From CAYFKJ01 sp964528595 (GTDB taxonomy: Bacteria; Pseudomonadota; Alphaproteobacteria; UBA2966), in the NCBI GenBank assembly GCA_964528595.1, contig CAZGTM010000016.1, forward strand, positions 1-64,000: DNA of 64,000 nucleotides, in the 5' to 3' direction. The position numbers and the translations under genes are program-made. The notes below the pieces were generated by a model, which saw only the letters and a program-made list of their open reading frames with translations, had not been told where the DNA came from and ran no database searches. Below are positions 32,908-42,699 of the stretch, in pieces (position 1 is the stretch's first letter; every line of letters starts with the position of its first letter).

Positions 32908-33993
32908 TTAATTCGAAGACCTGTGTAGCCGCCCTCCCGTCATGGGGGCGGCAACGCCTGTCGTCGTCGGCAGGCTGAGAGGAAGGCCCAACAGACTTCG
33001 CACAGCGAGGAAGGCAAAGGCTTCGGCCTCCAACGAATCGCCGCGCCAGCCCACCGCCTCGACCGGTTGAACGGGCGCGCCTAGCCGCTCCGTCAACATC
33101 CCCATGAGCGTCGGATTGTGCCGCCCGCCACCGCATGCCAGCCAGCGCCGGGGGGCGGCGGGAAAGTGCAGAGACGACAGGGCGATGGTTTGCGCAGTCA
33201 GGGCGGTCAAAGTGGCGGCGCCCTCTTCCAGCGCCATTCCCTTTACGGCCTTTTGCACCGCGGCGGAAAAATCGTTGCGATCCAGGGACTTGGGAATGGG
33301 CCTGGCGTAATAGGGATGGCCCGTCAGGGTGTCCAGTATGTCACCGTTCACCGCGCCTTTGGCGGCGGTCTTACCTGCCATGTCGCAGCGGACGCCGCCC
33401 TGAGCCGACATCCAGTCGTCAAGCAGGGCGTTACCCGGACCGGTATCGAACGCGATGATGTTTTCGCCGCCCTCGCCGATCCAGGTCACGTTGGCAACAC
33501 CGCCGATATTGACAACGGCAACTGGTTTTTCCAGGTCCCCCGCCAACGCCGCGTGGTACAAGGGCGCGAACGGTGCGCCCTCTCCACCCGCCGCCACGTC
33601 GGCCAGGCGAAACTCGTTGACGACGTCGATGCCGGTGAGTTCGGCGAGCCGGGCCCCATCGCCGATCTGTTCGGTGACACCTTCCTGAGGCCGATGGTCA
33701 ATGGTCTGACCATGAAACCCAATAATATCAATATTTCTGTTATTTAGACTGTTTTTCTCAAGTAATAAATTAATAATTTCCGCGTGCCGATCAGTCAGTT
33801 TCCGTTCGACTTCCCGGGGATCGCAGCCGCCGTTGAGGACGGCGCGGATGTCCGCTCTGAACGTGTCGTCGTAGCTTTCGGACAACGTCGGTCCAAAGGC
33901 CGCCACGCGGTGGCCATCCGTTTCGATAACCGCCGCGTCAACGCCGTCCAGTGACGTGCCGCTCATCAAACCAAGCGCCGTAAATGTTTTCAC
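32908..33993 (-). CDS. anmK: Anhydro-N-acetylmuramic acid kinase
   Basis: A 361-residue sugar kinase that phosphorylates and opens 1,6-anhydro-N-acetylmuramic acid in cell-wall recycling. The N-terminal GLMSGTSLDGVD, the middle GFHGQTIDHRP, NIGGVANVT and DTGPGNALLDDW motifs are diagnostic. It is divergent from tyrS, a common alphaproteobacterial arrangement. A patch of very low GC (about 33721-33780, 10 G/C in 60 bases) lies inside the reading frame just before the GFHGQT motif. Confidence 0.93.
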   Translation of the reverse strand: MKTFTALGLMSGTSLDGVDAAVIETDGHRVAAFGPTLSESYDDTFRADIRAVLNGGCDPREVERKLTDRHAEIINLLLEKNSLNNRNIDIIGFHGQTIDHRPQEGVTEQIGDGARLAELTGIDVVNEFRLADVAAGGEGAPFAPLYHAALAGDLEKPVAVVNIGGVANVTWIGEGGENIIAFDTGPGNALLDDWMSAQGGVRCDMAGKTAAKGAVNGDILDTLTGHPYYARPIPKSLDRNDFSAAVQKAVKGMALEEGAATLTALTAQTIALSSLHFPAAPRRWLACGGGRHNPTLMGMLTERLGAPVQPVEAVGWRGDSLEAEAFAFLAVRSLLGLPLSLPTTTGVAAPMTGGRLHRSSN

Positions 33994-34113
33994 CCGAATG
34001 TCCCTTCCCCGTGGCCAGTGATACGAAGAGCATGCGTTGTCGCCAAAATCAAGGTGTGGTAGACACCGCGCAGCATTTTGCGTTCATTACCTTCAGCACA
34101 GAGCCGACCAGCC

Positions 34114-35370
34114 ATGACCGAGCTTCGCTCAGAATTCCTCCGCACAATTGTCGAGCGCCAATTTCTGCACCAATGCACCGACATGGCAGCCCTCGACGAG
34201 CGCGCCGCCGCCGGGAAGCCGGTGCCGGCCTACATCGGCTTCGACTGCACGGCGCCGAGCCTGCACGCCGGCAGTTTGGTCCAGATCATGATGTTGCGGC
34301 TTTTACAGCGCAGCGGTCACAAACCCATCGTGTTGATGGGCGGCGGCACGACGAAGGTCGGCGACCCTTCGGGCAAGGAGGAAAGCCGGCAACTGCTGAC
34401 GGTGGAGGCGATCAACGCCAACATGGCAGGCATCAAGGATGTCTTCGCCAAATTCCTCACCTTCGGCGATGGCCCAACTGACGCCATCATGGTGAATAAC
34501 GCCGATTGGCTCGACGAACTGCAATACATCGATTTCCTGAGGGATTTCGGGCGACATTTCTCCGTCAACCGCATGCTCGGGTTCGACAGCGTCAAATTGC
34601 GCCTTGAACGCGAACAGCCGCTCACCTTCCTCGAATTCAACTACATGATCCTCCAGGCCTACGATTTCCTCGAACTGGGCCGCCGCCACGATTGCGAATT
34701 GCAGATGGGCGGCTCGGACCAGTGGGGCAACATCGTCAATGGCGTGGATCTCGCCCGGCGGGTCGACAGCCGGGCGCTCTACGGGCTGACGACGCCCCTG
34801 CTGACCAGCGCATCCGGGGCCAAAATGGGCAAAACCGCCTCGGGCGCCGTTTGGCTCAACGCCGACATGCTGTCGCCCTGGGATTACTGGCAATATTGGC
34901 GCAATGCCGAGGATGCCGACGTCGGCCGCTTCCTCAAGCTGTTCACCGATTTGCCGCTGGATGAAATCGCCCGCTTGGAAAACCTTGAAGGCGCGGAACT
35001 CAATGACGCCAAGAAGATCCTGGCCAACGAAGCGACCGCCATGTGTCACGGCGCGGACGCAGCCGCAGGGGCTGCTGAAACGGCCCGAAAGACCTTCGAG
35101 CAGGGCTCGGCGGCCGACGGCCTGCCCACCGTCGAGATCGCCGCCGGCGATCTGGAGGACGGCGTTGCCGCCTTCGATCTGTTCCGCCGCGCGGGACTCT
35201 GTCAGACCGGCGGTGAAGCGCGCCGCCTGATCAAGGGGGGAGGCGCGCGGCTGAATGACGTCGTCATTACCGGTGAGACCGATTTGATCGGCACCGACCA
35301 CATCGGCCCTTCCGGTGCCATCAAGCTGTCAGCCGGCAAGAAACGCCACGTCCTCGTCAAGTCCGGGTGA
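34114..35370 (+). CDS. tyrS: Tyrosyl-tRNA synthetase
   Basis: A 418-residue class I aminoacyl-tRNA synthetase. The HIGH-like motif is PSLHAGS, the KMSKS-like motif KMGKT, the tyrosine pocket includes GGSDQWGNI, and the C-terminal S4-like RNA-binding domain is present (GEARRLIKGGGARLND). The ATG at 34114 is chosen; the twelve codons before it are not family-like. It converges on the AsmA-like gene with a 13-base gap. Confidence 0.95.
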   Translation: MTELRSEFLRTIVERQFLHQCTDMAALDERAAAGKPVPAYIGFDCTAPSLHAGSLVQIMMLRLLQRSGHKPIVLMGGGTTKVGDPSGKEESRQLLTVEAINANMAGIKDVFAKFLTFGDGPTDAIMVNNADWLDELQYIDFLRDFGRHFSVNRMLGFDSVKLRLEREQPLTFLEFNYMILQAYDFLELGRRHDCELQMGGSDQWGNIVNGVDLARRVDSRALYGLTTPLLTSASGAKMGKTASGAVWLNADMLSPWDYWQYWRNAEDADVGRFLKLFTDLPLDEIARLENLEGAELNDAKKILANEATAMCHGADAAAGAAETARKTFEQGSAADGLPTVEIAAGDLEDGVAAFDLFRRAGLCQTGGEARRLIKGGGARLNDVVITGETDLIGTDHIGPSGAIKLSAGKKRHVLVKSG

Positions 35371-35383
35371 AAAGTCGCCGGCC

Positions 35384-38300
35384 TTAGTTGGCCGACTCCC
35401 GGTCGATAACGCCCTCATCATCGTCATCTGGCTGCCGACGACCGAAAAAAATCGTCCGGAGGATTCCGGGTGCTAGGGCAGATAACGGATTTACGGTCAC
35501 CTTGGGCTCGGAAACGGGGCCCGTTACCTGAAACGTGACACCGAACAGGCCTTGCCCCTTACCCCCGACGAAGATGTCTCCCAATATCGGTATCTTACCG
35601 GGCACGGTATTTAGAATGTTCGCCGGAACCAGCGTCCCGGCAAGTGAAATTTGCTCGCGATTGCGGTCGACGACTCCGTCGAAATTAATGCCGATTGATG
35701 ATCCGGCGCCCCGGGCACCCTCCGTTTTGATCATGCCGTTTTGCATGACGAACGGCGCTTCAAATTCGTCGAATGATATCCCCGTGCCGGCCAACAGGTC
35801 GGCGACGTCGGCAAGCGAACCCACAGTCAGAATCCGTGTCAATGTCGGCGCATCCACGACCTTGAATTTCTTGAAGATGACTTGACCGCTAACGGGCCGG
35901 CCATCTGAAGCTTCGTCGATCGTCGCGGTAATGGACAATTGACCGCCGATGGCATTTTCGAATATCCCCAGGTCGCGGGCAAACGCGCCACCGTTCTTGG
36001 AGACAACGATGATCTCGCTTTTTTCGGCGCCGCTTTTTACGGAAATGTCGACCGGCGCCCCCTGCTTTAGTGCGCCCACCGCCCGCATCTCCTCCCAGCC
36101 GGAACCGTTGTAAACGGCCCGGCCTCGCATCTGGTTAAGCACGTGCCCGTCGCCCAGGATCATTTGACCCAGCCTCGCCTCCAGCTTGAGCCGGGGCAGA
36201 TCGGATTCCGCATCCCCCCCGACAAACTGCGAGATGTAGGGCCGCATATCGAAGCGCGCGCCATTCAGAGCCACGAAATAACCGGAGGGCACTAGCGGCC
36301 GGAGTGAAACCGTGACGTCGGATTCGCCAAGCTTCAAGCGTGACAGTTCAAGCCGGCGAAATTCGAAATCTGGCCCCACTTCCACCTGCCCCTGCGCCTC
36401 AAGACCGCCGCCGGCGTATGAAAAATTGGAAATAATGCCTTGGTTGGTCTGCTCGGCCGGATCGTCCGGCTTGGCCGGCAGGGCAAAATTGAATTTTGCC
36501 TGGCCCGCGACGCTTTGCGCCTTGGACCAAATCAATTCCGGGATGGAAAGCACGGCGCCGGTCAATTCGGCGGTGACGCTGCCGCGACTGATGTGCCAGC
36601 CGTCGGCCAGGAGTTCCGCCGTCACCGGCACCGCTCCGGACAGCCAGGGCAGTTCAGGCATGCCGAGCGCTCCGCGTGACGCTTCGTCAAGCAACATCGC
36701 AATGCTGAGCGATGTCGTTGCGGCGTGTTCGCCATGAAAGTCCTTCCGCCATTTCACATTGGCCGGCACACCCGCGACGTTGACCGAGCCGTCGACATCC
36801 ATGCCGTTGGCGTCAATTCTGACGACCATCGACCCGCCGTCCAGGGCGTAGCCCTCCATTCCCGATTTCATGCCGAAATCCCGAAGGTTTGCGGCGGCGG
36901 CGAAACGGATTTCCTCCATCTCGATTTCGTCTTTTAGGGGGAAAGCGAAACGGGCCCGGGCTGCCAGCTGGCCGCTGGTGTCATCAGGGTCAAGCGCCAT
37001 CAGATTGGCGAATTCGAAGGGCGGATTGTTGAGCGCTGTGAGGCCATCCGAGATGGGTCCGCTGGCGACAAAACTGATATCAGCCGACGCGGTATCACTG
37101 TCCAAACCGTCAATGCGAACGTTTCCCTCGGTTATCTCCAGTTCGGAGATCTGACCTGACGCCAGCGCTATATCCAGCGTGCTGACGGTCATGCGCGCGG
37201 TTCCACGAGCCTCCACTAGCTCCGGTAGATCGTCCAGATACCGCGCCGTGAGTCCATCGAACTCGATATTCAATTCCAGAGCTTCCTCGGACAGTTCGCC
37301 TTTGAGGTATTCCTCAGGGCTCACTTGCATCACGATTTTTCCGTTGCCCACGACCCCGTCGCGAATGTTCGTGGTCACCCATTCACGTGCCGCCGGCGCC
37401 AGCTTTGGCGGCCAATATTCACCGAGATCATCGATCCGCAGATCGCGGAACTCGCCTTCCAGCCGACCGCCAAATGCCAGTTGTCCGTTTGCGCCGTCAA
37501 TTGTCGCCAGGCCGCGCGCGACACCCGACGGCCCGCCCGCGTCGAAGAACACCTCGTCAAACCGGACGGCCGAGAAATCATCGACGACGCTTCCGCGTGC
37601 GGACATTTGCGTAAAAACAAGCGTGCCTGAAAAGAACTCCGGTAGGGCAACCGACCCCGGTCCTCCCGTTAAGTCAAAATCCACCGGAGCGAGCCCGCCA
37701 TCGGCATTGAGCACGGTGGTGATGGTGCCGCTTATCGGGGCAGTCAACGCGCCGAGTTCGGCCAATTCATCGACGTGCGTCGCGAGGCGCGCGGGTTCGA
37801 AGTCAGCTAAAAGCACTTCCAGCGCCGTACTTCCCCCCTTCAGTTCGTATAGGCCCTTCACCACGATGCGGGTCGCACCGCCGCCGATTTCCAAATCCGC
37901 CGTCAATTCGGCGTCAATACCGGCATCCGTGCGCAACATCGTCAGATCCGCCCACGGCGCGCGCCACGTCGTGCGCGACGCCTTGTCGACAACGATCAGA
38001 TCGGCATCGAGAATTCGCACCAGGCTCAGGAAACCGTCGCGGCGGTCGGCCGGGCTCGGCTGCAGCAAAGTCTGCAGCATGGCGCCGGCGGCGGCGTCCG
38101 TCGCGCTGCCGACCTTGGTCCCGAGCCCCAGATCAATCTGACCTTCCCGCGTCCGCAACAGCCTGATTTTAGGGCGCAACAGGTCCAGCGTCGTCGGCAC
38201 CAGCCGACCGTCCAGCAAGGCGGTGCCGCTCAAACCCAGAGAAACTTCCGGTACGCCGGCGATCAGGCCGCCCTCCTCGTTGAGCAACCGCACCCCGATG

Positions 38301-38533
38301 GCGCGGATGTCCAGTGTCCGGTCCCAGCCCGCCCAGGCCAGTATGGTGTCCTCCAGTTCAACGCGCACGCCCGTGCGGCCAAGCGTCAAGGCTTCCTTCA
38401 GGTATGGCGTGAGAAATCCCAGGGAGACCGGACCGGACGACAGCAGCCAGGCCGTGACCGCAAGCAAAACGGCAAGGCCGGCCGCCATGGCAGCGATAAC
38501 CTGAAGAATGAATTTGCCTGCTGGAAGGATCAC
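35384..38533 (-). CDS. AsmA-like / YhdP-type envelope protein (DUF3971)
   Basis: A 1049-residue protein with one N-terminal transmembrane segment (about 10-32) followed by a long beta-rich periplasmic region with many short repeated strands. The C-terminus carries an AsmA-like C-terminal block (VPGKIPILGDIFVGGKGQGL then VTFQVTGPVSEPKVTVNPLS). Such proteins (YhdP, TamB, AsmA) are bridge-like and help move phospholipid to the outer membrane. It ends in an acidic tail. It is divergent from glnE. Confidence 0.82.
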   Translation of the reverse strand: MILPAGKFILQVIAAMAAGLAVLLAVTAWLLSSGPVSLGFLTPYLKEALTLGRTGVRVELEDTILAWAGWDRTLDIRAIGVRLLNEEGGLIAGVPEVSLGLSGTALLDGRLVPTTLDLLRPKIRLLRTREGQIDLGLGTKVGSATDAAAGAMLQTLLQPSPADRRDGFLSLVRILDADLIVVDKASRTTWRAPWADLTMLRTDAGIDAELTADLEIGGGATRIVVKGLYELKGGSTALEVLLADFEPARLATHVDELAELGALTAPISGTITTVLNADGGLAPVDFDLTGGPGSVALPEFFSGTLVFTQMSARGSVVDDFSAVRFDEVFFDAGGPSGVARGLATIDGANGQLAFGGRLEGEFRDLRIDDLGEYWPPKLAPAAREWVTTNIRDGVVGNGKIVMQVSPEEYLKGELSEEALELNIEFDGLTARYLDDLPELVEARGTARMTVSTLDIALASGQISELEITEGNVRIDGLDSDTASADISFVASGPISDGLTALNNPPFEFANLMALDPDDTSGQLAARARFAFPLKDEIEMEEIRFAAAANLRDFGMKSGMEGYALDGGSMVVRIDANGMDVDGSVNVAGVPANVKWRKDFHGEHAATTSLSIAMLLDEASRGALGMPELPWLSGAVPVTAELLADGWHISRGSVTAELTGAVLSIPELIWSKAQSVAGQAKFNFALPAKPDDPAEQTNQGIISNFSYAGGGLEAQGQVEVGPDFEFRRLELSRLKLGESDVTVSLRPLVPSGYFVALNGARFDMRPYISQFVGGDAESDLPRLKLEARLGQMILGDGHVLNQMRGRAVYNGSGWEEMRAVGALKQGAPVDISVKSGAEKSEIIVVSKNGGAFARDLGIFENAIGGQLSITATIDEASDGRPVSGQVIFKKFKVVDAPTLTRILTVGSLADVADLLAGTGISFDEFEAPFVMQNGMIKTEGARGAGSSIGINFDGVVDRNREQISLAGTLVPANILNTVPGKIPILGDIFVGGKGQGLFGVTFQVTGPVSEPKVTVNPLSALAPGILRTIFFGRRQPDDDDEGVIDRESAN

Positions 38534-38687
38534 GTGGTTTGTCCGGGTACGCTAATGTGTTTCAACCGCTAATATCATAACTCCAGGCCGCAGCCGCAAC
38601 GGGTCGGCCGATTTTACCGCCGCTCACCTTGACCCATTCCCTCGCTTCAAGCAGCATGCCGTATTCTTCGGCAGGAAGGAAATTTGC

Positions 38688-41660
38688 GTGTTCGCTCTGT
38701 TTGCCGACGCTTCCTCGTTACCTCCACCACACGACGCAGAGAGCGTCGAGAACGGTTTCAGCGATTGGTATGCCGCCGCCAATTCAAGCGCCGACGACGG
38801 CCATTCCGATTTCATTCACGCCTTCGCAGCAGATGAGGCCGGCCGAGCGTTCCTGACGGCGCTATTCGGCAATAGCCCTTATCTCGCGCGAAACGTGATT
38901 AGAGATCCGGGGTTCGTCCAGAGTATAGCAAGCCAGGCGCCGGAAATCAGCCTGCAAGCGCTGTTTGACCAAGTTCGGGACCAAGCCCGTGACGCCGCCA
39001 ACGCGGCAGGTTTGATGACGGTTCTGCGCAAGGGTAAATCCCGTCTGGCTTTGTTGACCGCGGCGGCGGACCTGACCGGCAGCTGGTCCCTGGCGGACGT
39101 CACGGCGGCCTTGTCGACTTACGCCGCCGTGTCGCTGAACATGGGTCTCGAATACTTGCTGCGGGCGGAAGCGGCGGCGGGCAATTTCGAGATCGCCGAC
39201 CTGGAGGACCCCTGCCGCGGTTGCGGTCTGGCCATCCTGGGCATGGGTAAGCTCGGCGCCGATGAACTGAATTATTCCAGCGATATCGATTTGATCGTCT
39301 TGTGGGATCAGGAAATCGCCAGCTATGTCGGGCGGCGCGGACCCGAGGAGGGTTTTGTCCGCCTGACCCGGGATCTGGTGAAAATAATCCAGGACAGAAC
39401 CGGAGACGGTTACGTTTTCCGCACGGACCTTCGACTGCGCCCGGATGCCGGGGCGACGCCGGTCGCACTGTCGATGGCGGCGGCGGAAAACTACTACGAA
39501 AGCGTCGGCCAGAACTGGGAGCGCGCCGCCATGATCAAGGCGCGCACGGTGGCCGGGGACATCGACGCGGGCAACGGCTTTCTGCAGCGCATTTCTCCCT
39601 TCATCTGGCGCAAGTTTCTCGACTTCGCGGCGATCGAGGATATCCACTCAATCAAACGCCAAATCCACGCCCATAAAGGCCACCAGCGGGTGACGGTGCC
39701 GGGACACAACATCAAGGTGGGACGAGGCGGAATCCGCGAGATCGAGTTTTTCGCCCAGACCCAGCAGCTTATCGCCGGTGGGCGCGATCCCACGCTGCGC
39801 CAGTCGGGCACCTGTGCGGCGCTGACCGCATTGGCCGACGCCGCCCAGATAACGCCTGATGTCGCCGACGAGATGATCGACAGTTACGGCTATTTCCGCC
39901 GTTTGGAGCATCGGCTTCAGATGATTGCCGACGAACAAACCCAAACTCTGCCGGACGACCCTCAGGGCTTGGCGCACATCGCCACGTTTTCCGGCTACAA
40001 GGATGTTTCCCTGTTCGAAACGGATGTCCTTGCGCACCTCGAAAGGGTGGAAAGTCATTACGCGCGGTTGTTCGAGGACGCCCCCGATCTGGGTGCCGGC
40101 GATGGCGTCGACGGCAATCTGGTCTTCACCGGCACTGAAGATGATCCCGGCACGATCGAAACGCTGGCGTCGATGGGCTACCGCGAACCCACCACGGCCG
40201 CCGCGGCCATCCGGCGCTGGCATCACGGCCGCTACCGGGCGACCCGCAGCGTCCGTGCCCGCGAACTGTTGACCGAACTGATGCCGATCCTGCTTTCCAC
40301 GCTGGCCAACACGTTGAACCCCGACGCGGCGCTGCTGAAATTTGACGAATTCCTCGGCAAACTGCCGTCGGGCGTTCAGCTTTTTTCGCTCTTTCACGCC
40401 CACCCAGGTTTGCTGAACCTGGTCGGCGAAATTATGGGCGGTGCGCCCCGTTTGGCGGAATATCTCAGCCGCAATCCGAGCCTGCTGGACGGCGTCATTT
40501 CCTCTGGCTTTTACGATCCGTTGCCGGACGCCAACGAATTGAGGTCGGAATTGGAAGGCGCACTTAGCCGGGCCCGGGACATTCAAGACGTTTTGGACAT
40601 CACCCGGCGCTGGAGCCACGGCCGGCGCTTTCAGATCGGCGTGCAAAATCTGCGTCATATCCTGGATGCCAATGCCGCCGGGCCGGCGCTGGCCGACCTT
40701 GCCGATGTCCCCATCCGGGCCCTTCTGGGGTGCGTATCGGACGAACTGGCGGAAAAGCACGGCGTCGTGCCGGGCGGCGAATTCGTGGTCATCGCCATGG
40801 GTAAGCTGGGCGCCCGCGAAATGACGGCAGGCTCGGACCTGGATCTGACGTTCGTCTACGATCACCCGGACGATGTGTCGTCCTCCGACGGTCAACGGCC
40901 CCTGTCGGTCACGGAGTACTACGCGCGCTTGGCCAAGCGGCTCATCAATGCCCTCAACGCGATGACCGGCGAAGGCCGGCTATATGACGTCGACATGCGC
41001 CTGCGCCCGTCCGGCGCCGCCGGCCCGATCGCCGTGCGTCTCGACGGCTTTGCAAGCTACCAGACCACGGACGCTTGGACCTGGGAGCACATGGCGCTGG
41101 TGCGGGCCCGGATCGTGGCCGGACCGGACCACCTGGCCGGGCAGGTCGAACAAACCGTTCGTCAGATCATGAGCGCCCGGCGCGACGGGGACAAACTGTT
41201 GCATGACGTGGCGGAGATGCGGGAGCGCATCGAACGCGACCGGCCGACCTCAAACCCATGGTCCGTGAAATACGTGCGCGGCGGCATCGTCGATCTGGAA
41301 TTCATCGCCCAGTACCTCGTCCTGCGGCACGCCCACGAAAAACCGGAGGTCATCGACGGCAACACCAGCGGCGCCTTCGAGCGCCTAAGGGAAACCGGGC
41401 TGCTCGATCAGGGGACGGCGGGCGACCTGATCGACGCCATTGTCCTGATGCGCAACGTTCAGGGATTGTTGCGACAAACCACGAGCGACGATTTCGAAGA
41501 CGTGAACGCGCCGGAGGGCCTGCGCGCCGCCCTGGCCGCGGCGGTCGGGGAGCCGGATTTCAGCGCCGCGCGCGCCCACCTGATCGACACCCAGGCGCGT
41601 GTCTTCCAATTGTTCGGAAACATCGTTAGTGAACCAGCTTCGCTCTTGAAACCCCAGTAA
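38688..41660 (+). CDS. glnE: Bifunctional glutamine synthetase adenylyltransferase/adenylyl-removing enzyme
   Basis: A 990-residue protein that adds and removes AMP on glutamine synthetase in response to PII. Two nucleotidyltransferase domains are seen: the N-terminal adenylyl-removing one with GMGKLGADELNYSSDIDL near residue 185 and the C-terminal adenylylating one with MGKLGAREMTAGSDLDLTF near 705, each followed by a helical domain. The length is normal. The GTG at 38688 is preferred because AGGAAGGA lies seven bases upstream. Confidence 0.94.
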   Translation: MFALFADASSLPPPHDAESVENGFSDWYAAANSSADDGHSDFIHAFAADEAGRAFLTALFGNSPYLARNVIRDPGFVQSIASQAPEISLQALFDQVRDQARDAANAAGLMTVLRKGKSRLALLTAAADLTGSWSLADVTAALSTYAAVSLNMGLEYLLRAEAAAGNFEIADLEDPCRGCGLAILGMGKLGADELNYSSDIDLIVLWDQEIASYVGRRGPEEGFVRLTRDLVKIIQDRTGDGYVFRTDLRLRPDAGATPVALSMAAAENYYESVGQNWERAAMIKARTVAGDIDAGNGFLQRISPFIWRKFLDFAAIEDIHSIKRQIHAHKGHQRVTVPGHNIKVGRGGIREIEFFAQTQQLIAGGRDPTLRQSGTCAALTALADAAQITPDVADEMIDSYGYFRRLEHRLQMIADEQTQTLPDDPQGLAHIATFSGYKDVSLFETDVLAHLERVESHYARLFEDAPDLGAGDGVDGNLVFTGTEDDPGTIETLASMGYREPTTAAAAIRRWHHGRYRATRSVRARELLTELMPILLSTLANTLNPDAALLKFDEFLGKLPSGVQLFSLFHAHPGLLNLVGEIMGGAPRLAEYLSRNPSLLDGVISSGFYDPLPDANELRSELEGALSRARDIQDVLDITRRWSHGRRFQIGVQNLRHILDANAAGPALADLADVPIRALLGCVSDELAEKHGVVPGGEFVVIAMGKLGAREMTAGSDLDLTFVYDHPDDVSSSDGQRPLSVTEYYARLAKRLINALNAMTGEGRLYDVDMRLRPSGAAGPIAVRLDGFASYQTTDAWTWEHMALVRARIVAGPDHLAGQVEQTVRQIMSARRDGDKLLHDVAEMRERIERDRPTSNPWSVKYVRGGIVDLEFIAQYLVLRHAHEKPEVIDGNTSGAFERLRETGLLDQGTAGDLIDAIVLMRNVQGLLRQTTSDDFEDVNAPEGLRAALAAAVGEPDFSAARAHLIDTQARVFQLFGNIVSEPASLLKPQ

Positions 41661-41665
41661 AACGA

Positions 41666-41713
41666 TTGATCTAAAATATTAGATATATTGTATAATTAAT
41701 TGATTTATATAAT
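41666..41713 (+). promoter_or_regulatory. AT-rich promoter region with inverted repeat before the DUF455 gene
   Basis: The 58-base gap after glnE is almost wholly A and T. It holds TATAAT at 41691-41696 and again at 41708-41713, and an inverted repeat of ATCTAA and TTAGAT (41669-41684). No ribosome-binding site precedes the ATG at 41719. Use of the second TATAAT would place the transcript start at or near the ATG, that is, a leaderless message; this is inference. Confidence 0.45.
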
Positions 41714-41718
41714 TTTTA

Positions 41719-42555
41719 ATGGCAAATCCGCAATCACTCCTCGCCCACGCCACGGAAATTCTCGAAACGCCGGACCCAGCGGATAAAGTGGCGCTAAGCC
41801 GGGCACTGGCGGCCGCCTGGCGCGACGGCCAGCTGGCGCTCAGCCTTTCGGGTGATCCCTCTCCCCCGCTCCGCCCTGCCCGACCGGCACGCCCCGAGTT
41901 GCGCCCGCCGCGGGACATGCCCAAGCGCAGCGCCGCTGGCGAGCGGGGAAAGGGAGCGTTGCTGCACGCCCTGGCGCACATCGAGCTGAACGCCATCGAT
42001 CTGGCCTGGGACATCATCGCCCGTTTCGCATCTGCTGAGCCGTTTCTGCGGCAGTCACCTGGCACCGCCGCTGCCTTTTGTAACGACTGGGTCGGCGTCG
42101 CCGCCGAGGAAGCCGGTCACTTCGAGTTGCTGGCGCAGCGCTTGGACCATATTGGTCTGGCGTACGGCGATCTGCCCGCCCATGACGGGCTGTGGGAGGC
42201 CGCGACGGTTACCGCCGGCGATCTGCTCGCCCGGCTGGCCCTCGTTCCCCTGGTTTTGGAAGCCCGGGGGCTGGACGTCACGCCGGACACGGTGGAACGT
42301 CTCCGCTCACACGGCCACGACGATGATGCGGCGGCATTGGAGGTAATTTACCACGACGAAATCAAACACGTCCGGGCCGGTTTCAAGTGGTTTTCCCGGC
42401 TCGCGGAGCACCGCGGGCTGCGGGCGGAGGTCGCCTACCGGGAATTGGTCACCCGGCATTTCAAAGGACGCGTTCAAGGGCCGTTCAATGTACCGGCCCG
42501 CGCATTAGCGGGATTTGAGGAAAAATTTTATGTTCCATTGGACCCGAAACGTTAA
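41719..42555 (+). CDS. DUF455 ferritin-like domain protein
   Basis: A 278-residue protein of the DUF455 family. After a variable proline-rich stretch (about 45-65), a four-helix ferritin-like domain supplies likely dimetal ligands: the HALAHIELNAID helix, then EEAGHFELL and HDEIKHVRAG, both of the EX2H type. Related folds (MiaE, Coq7) hydroxylate substrates with a diiron centre, but the DUF455 reaction is not known. It follows glnE after an AT-rich gap. Confidence 0.85.
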   Translation: MANPQSLLAHATEILETPDPADKVALSRALAAAWRDGQLALSLSGDPSPPLRPARPARPELRPPRDMPKRSAAGERGKGALLHALAHIELNAIDLAWDIIARFASAEPFLRQSPGTAAAFCNDWVGVAAEEAGHFELLAQRLDHIGLAYGDLPAHDGLWEAATVTAGDLLARLALVPLVLEARGLDVTPDTVERLRSHGHDDDAAALEVIYHDEIKHVRAGFKWFSRLAEHRGLRAEVAYRELVTRHFKGRVQGPFNVPARALAGFEEKFYVPLDPKR

Positions 42556-42658
42556 AATTTTTTAAACACACGGTGGACAAGGCGCGTTCATCATGGAAAT
42601 CTACCGTTTTGGCGGTCCGGCCCTGGGAATTTGATGGGACCGGGCTTGTTGTAGCGGT

Positions 42659-42678
42659 TTGATCATCTTTTTGATCAT
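42659..42678. repeat. Direct repeat TTGATCAT, 12-base period, upstream of the M23 gene
   Basis: Two exact copies of TTGATCAT (42659-42666 and 42671-42678) lie 22 bases before the start of the M23 peptidase gene. Each contains the palindrome TGATCA. They may be paired regulator sites near one turn of helix apart; no regulator is assigned. Confidence 0.4.
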
Positions 42679-42699
42679 TTAGACATATACGGAAGGCTT

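Noticed and set aside
34303..35301. Minus-strand frame of over 300 codons opposite tyrS.
   Set aside because: tyrS is unmistakable on the plus strand; the antisense product has no motif, start context or neighbour support.
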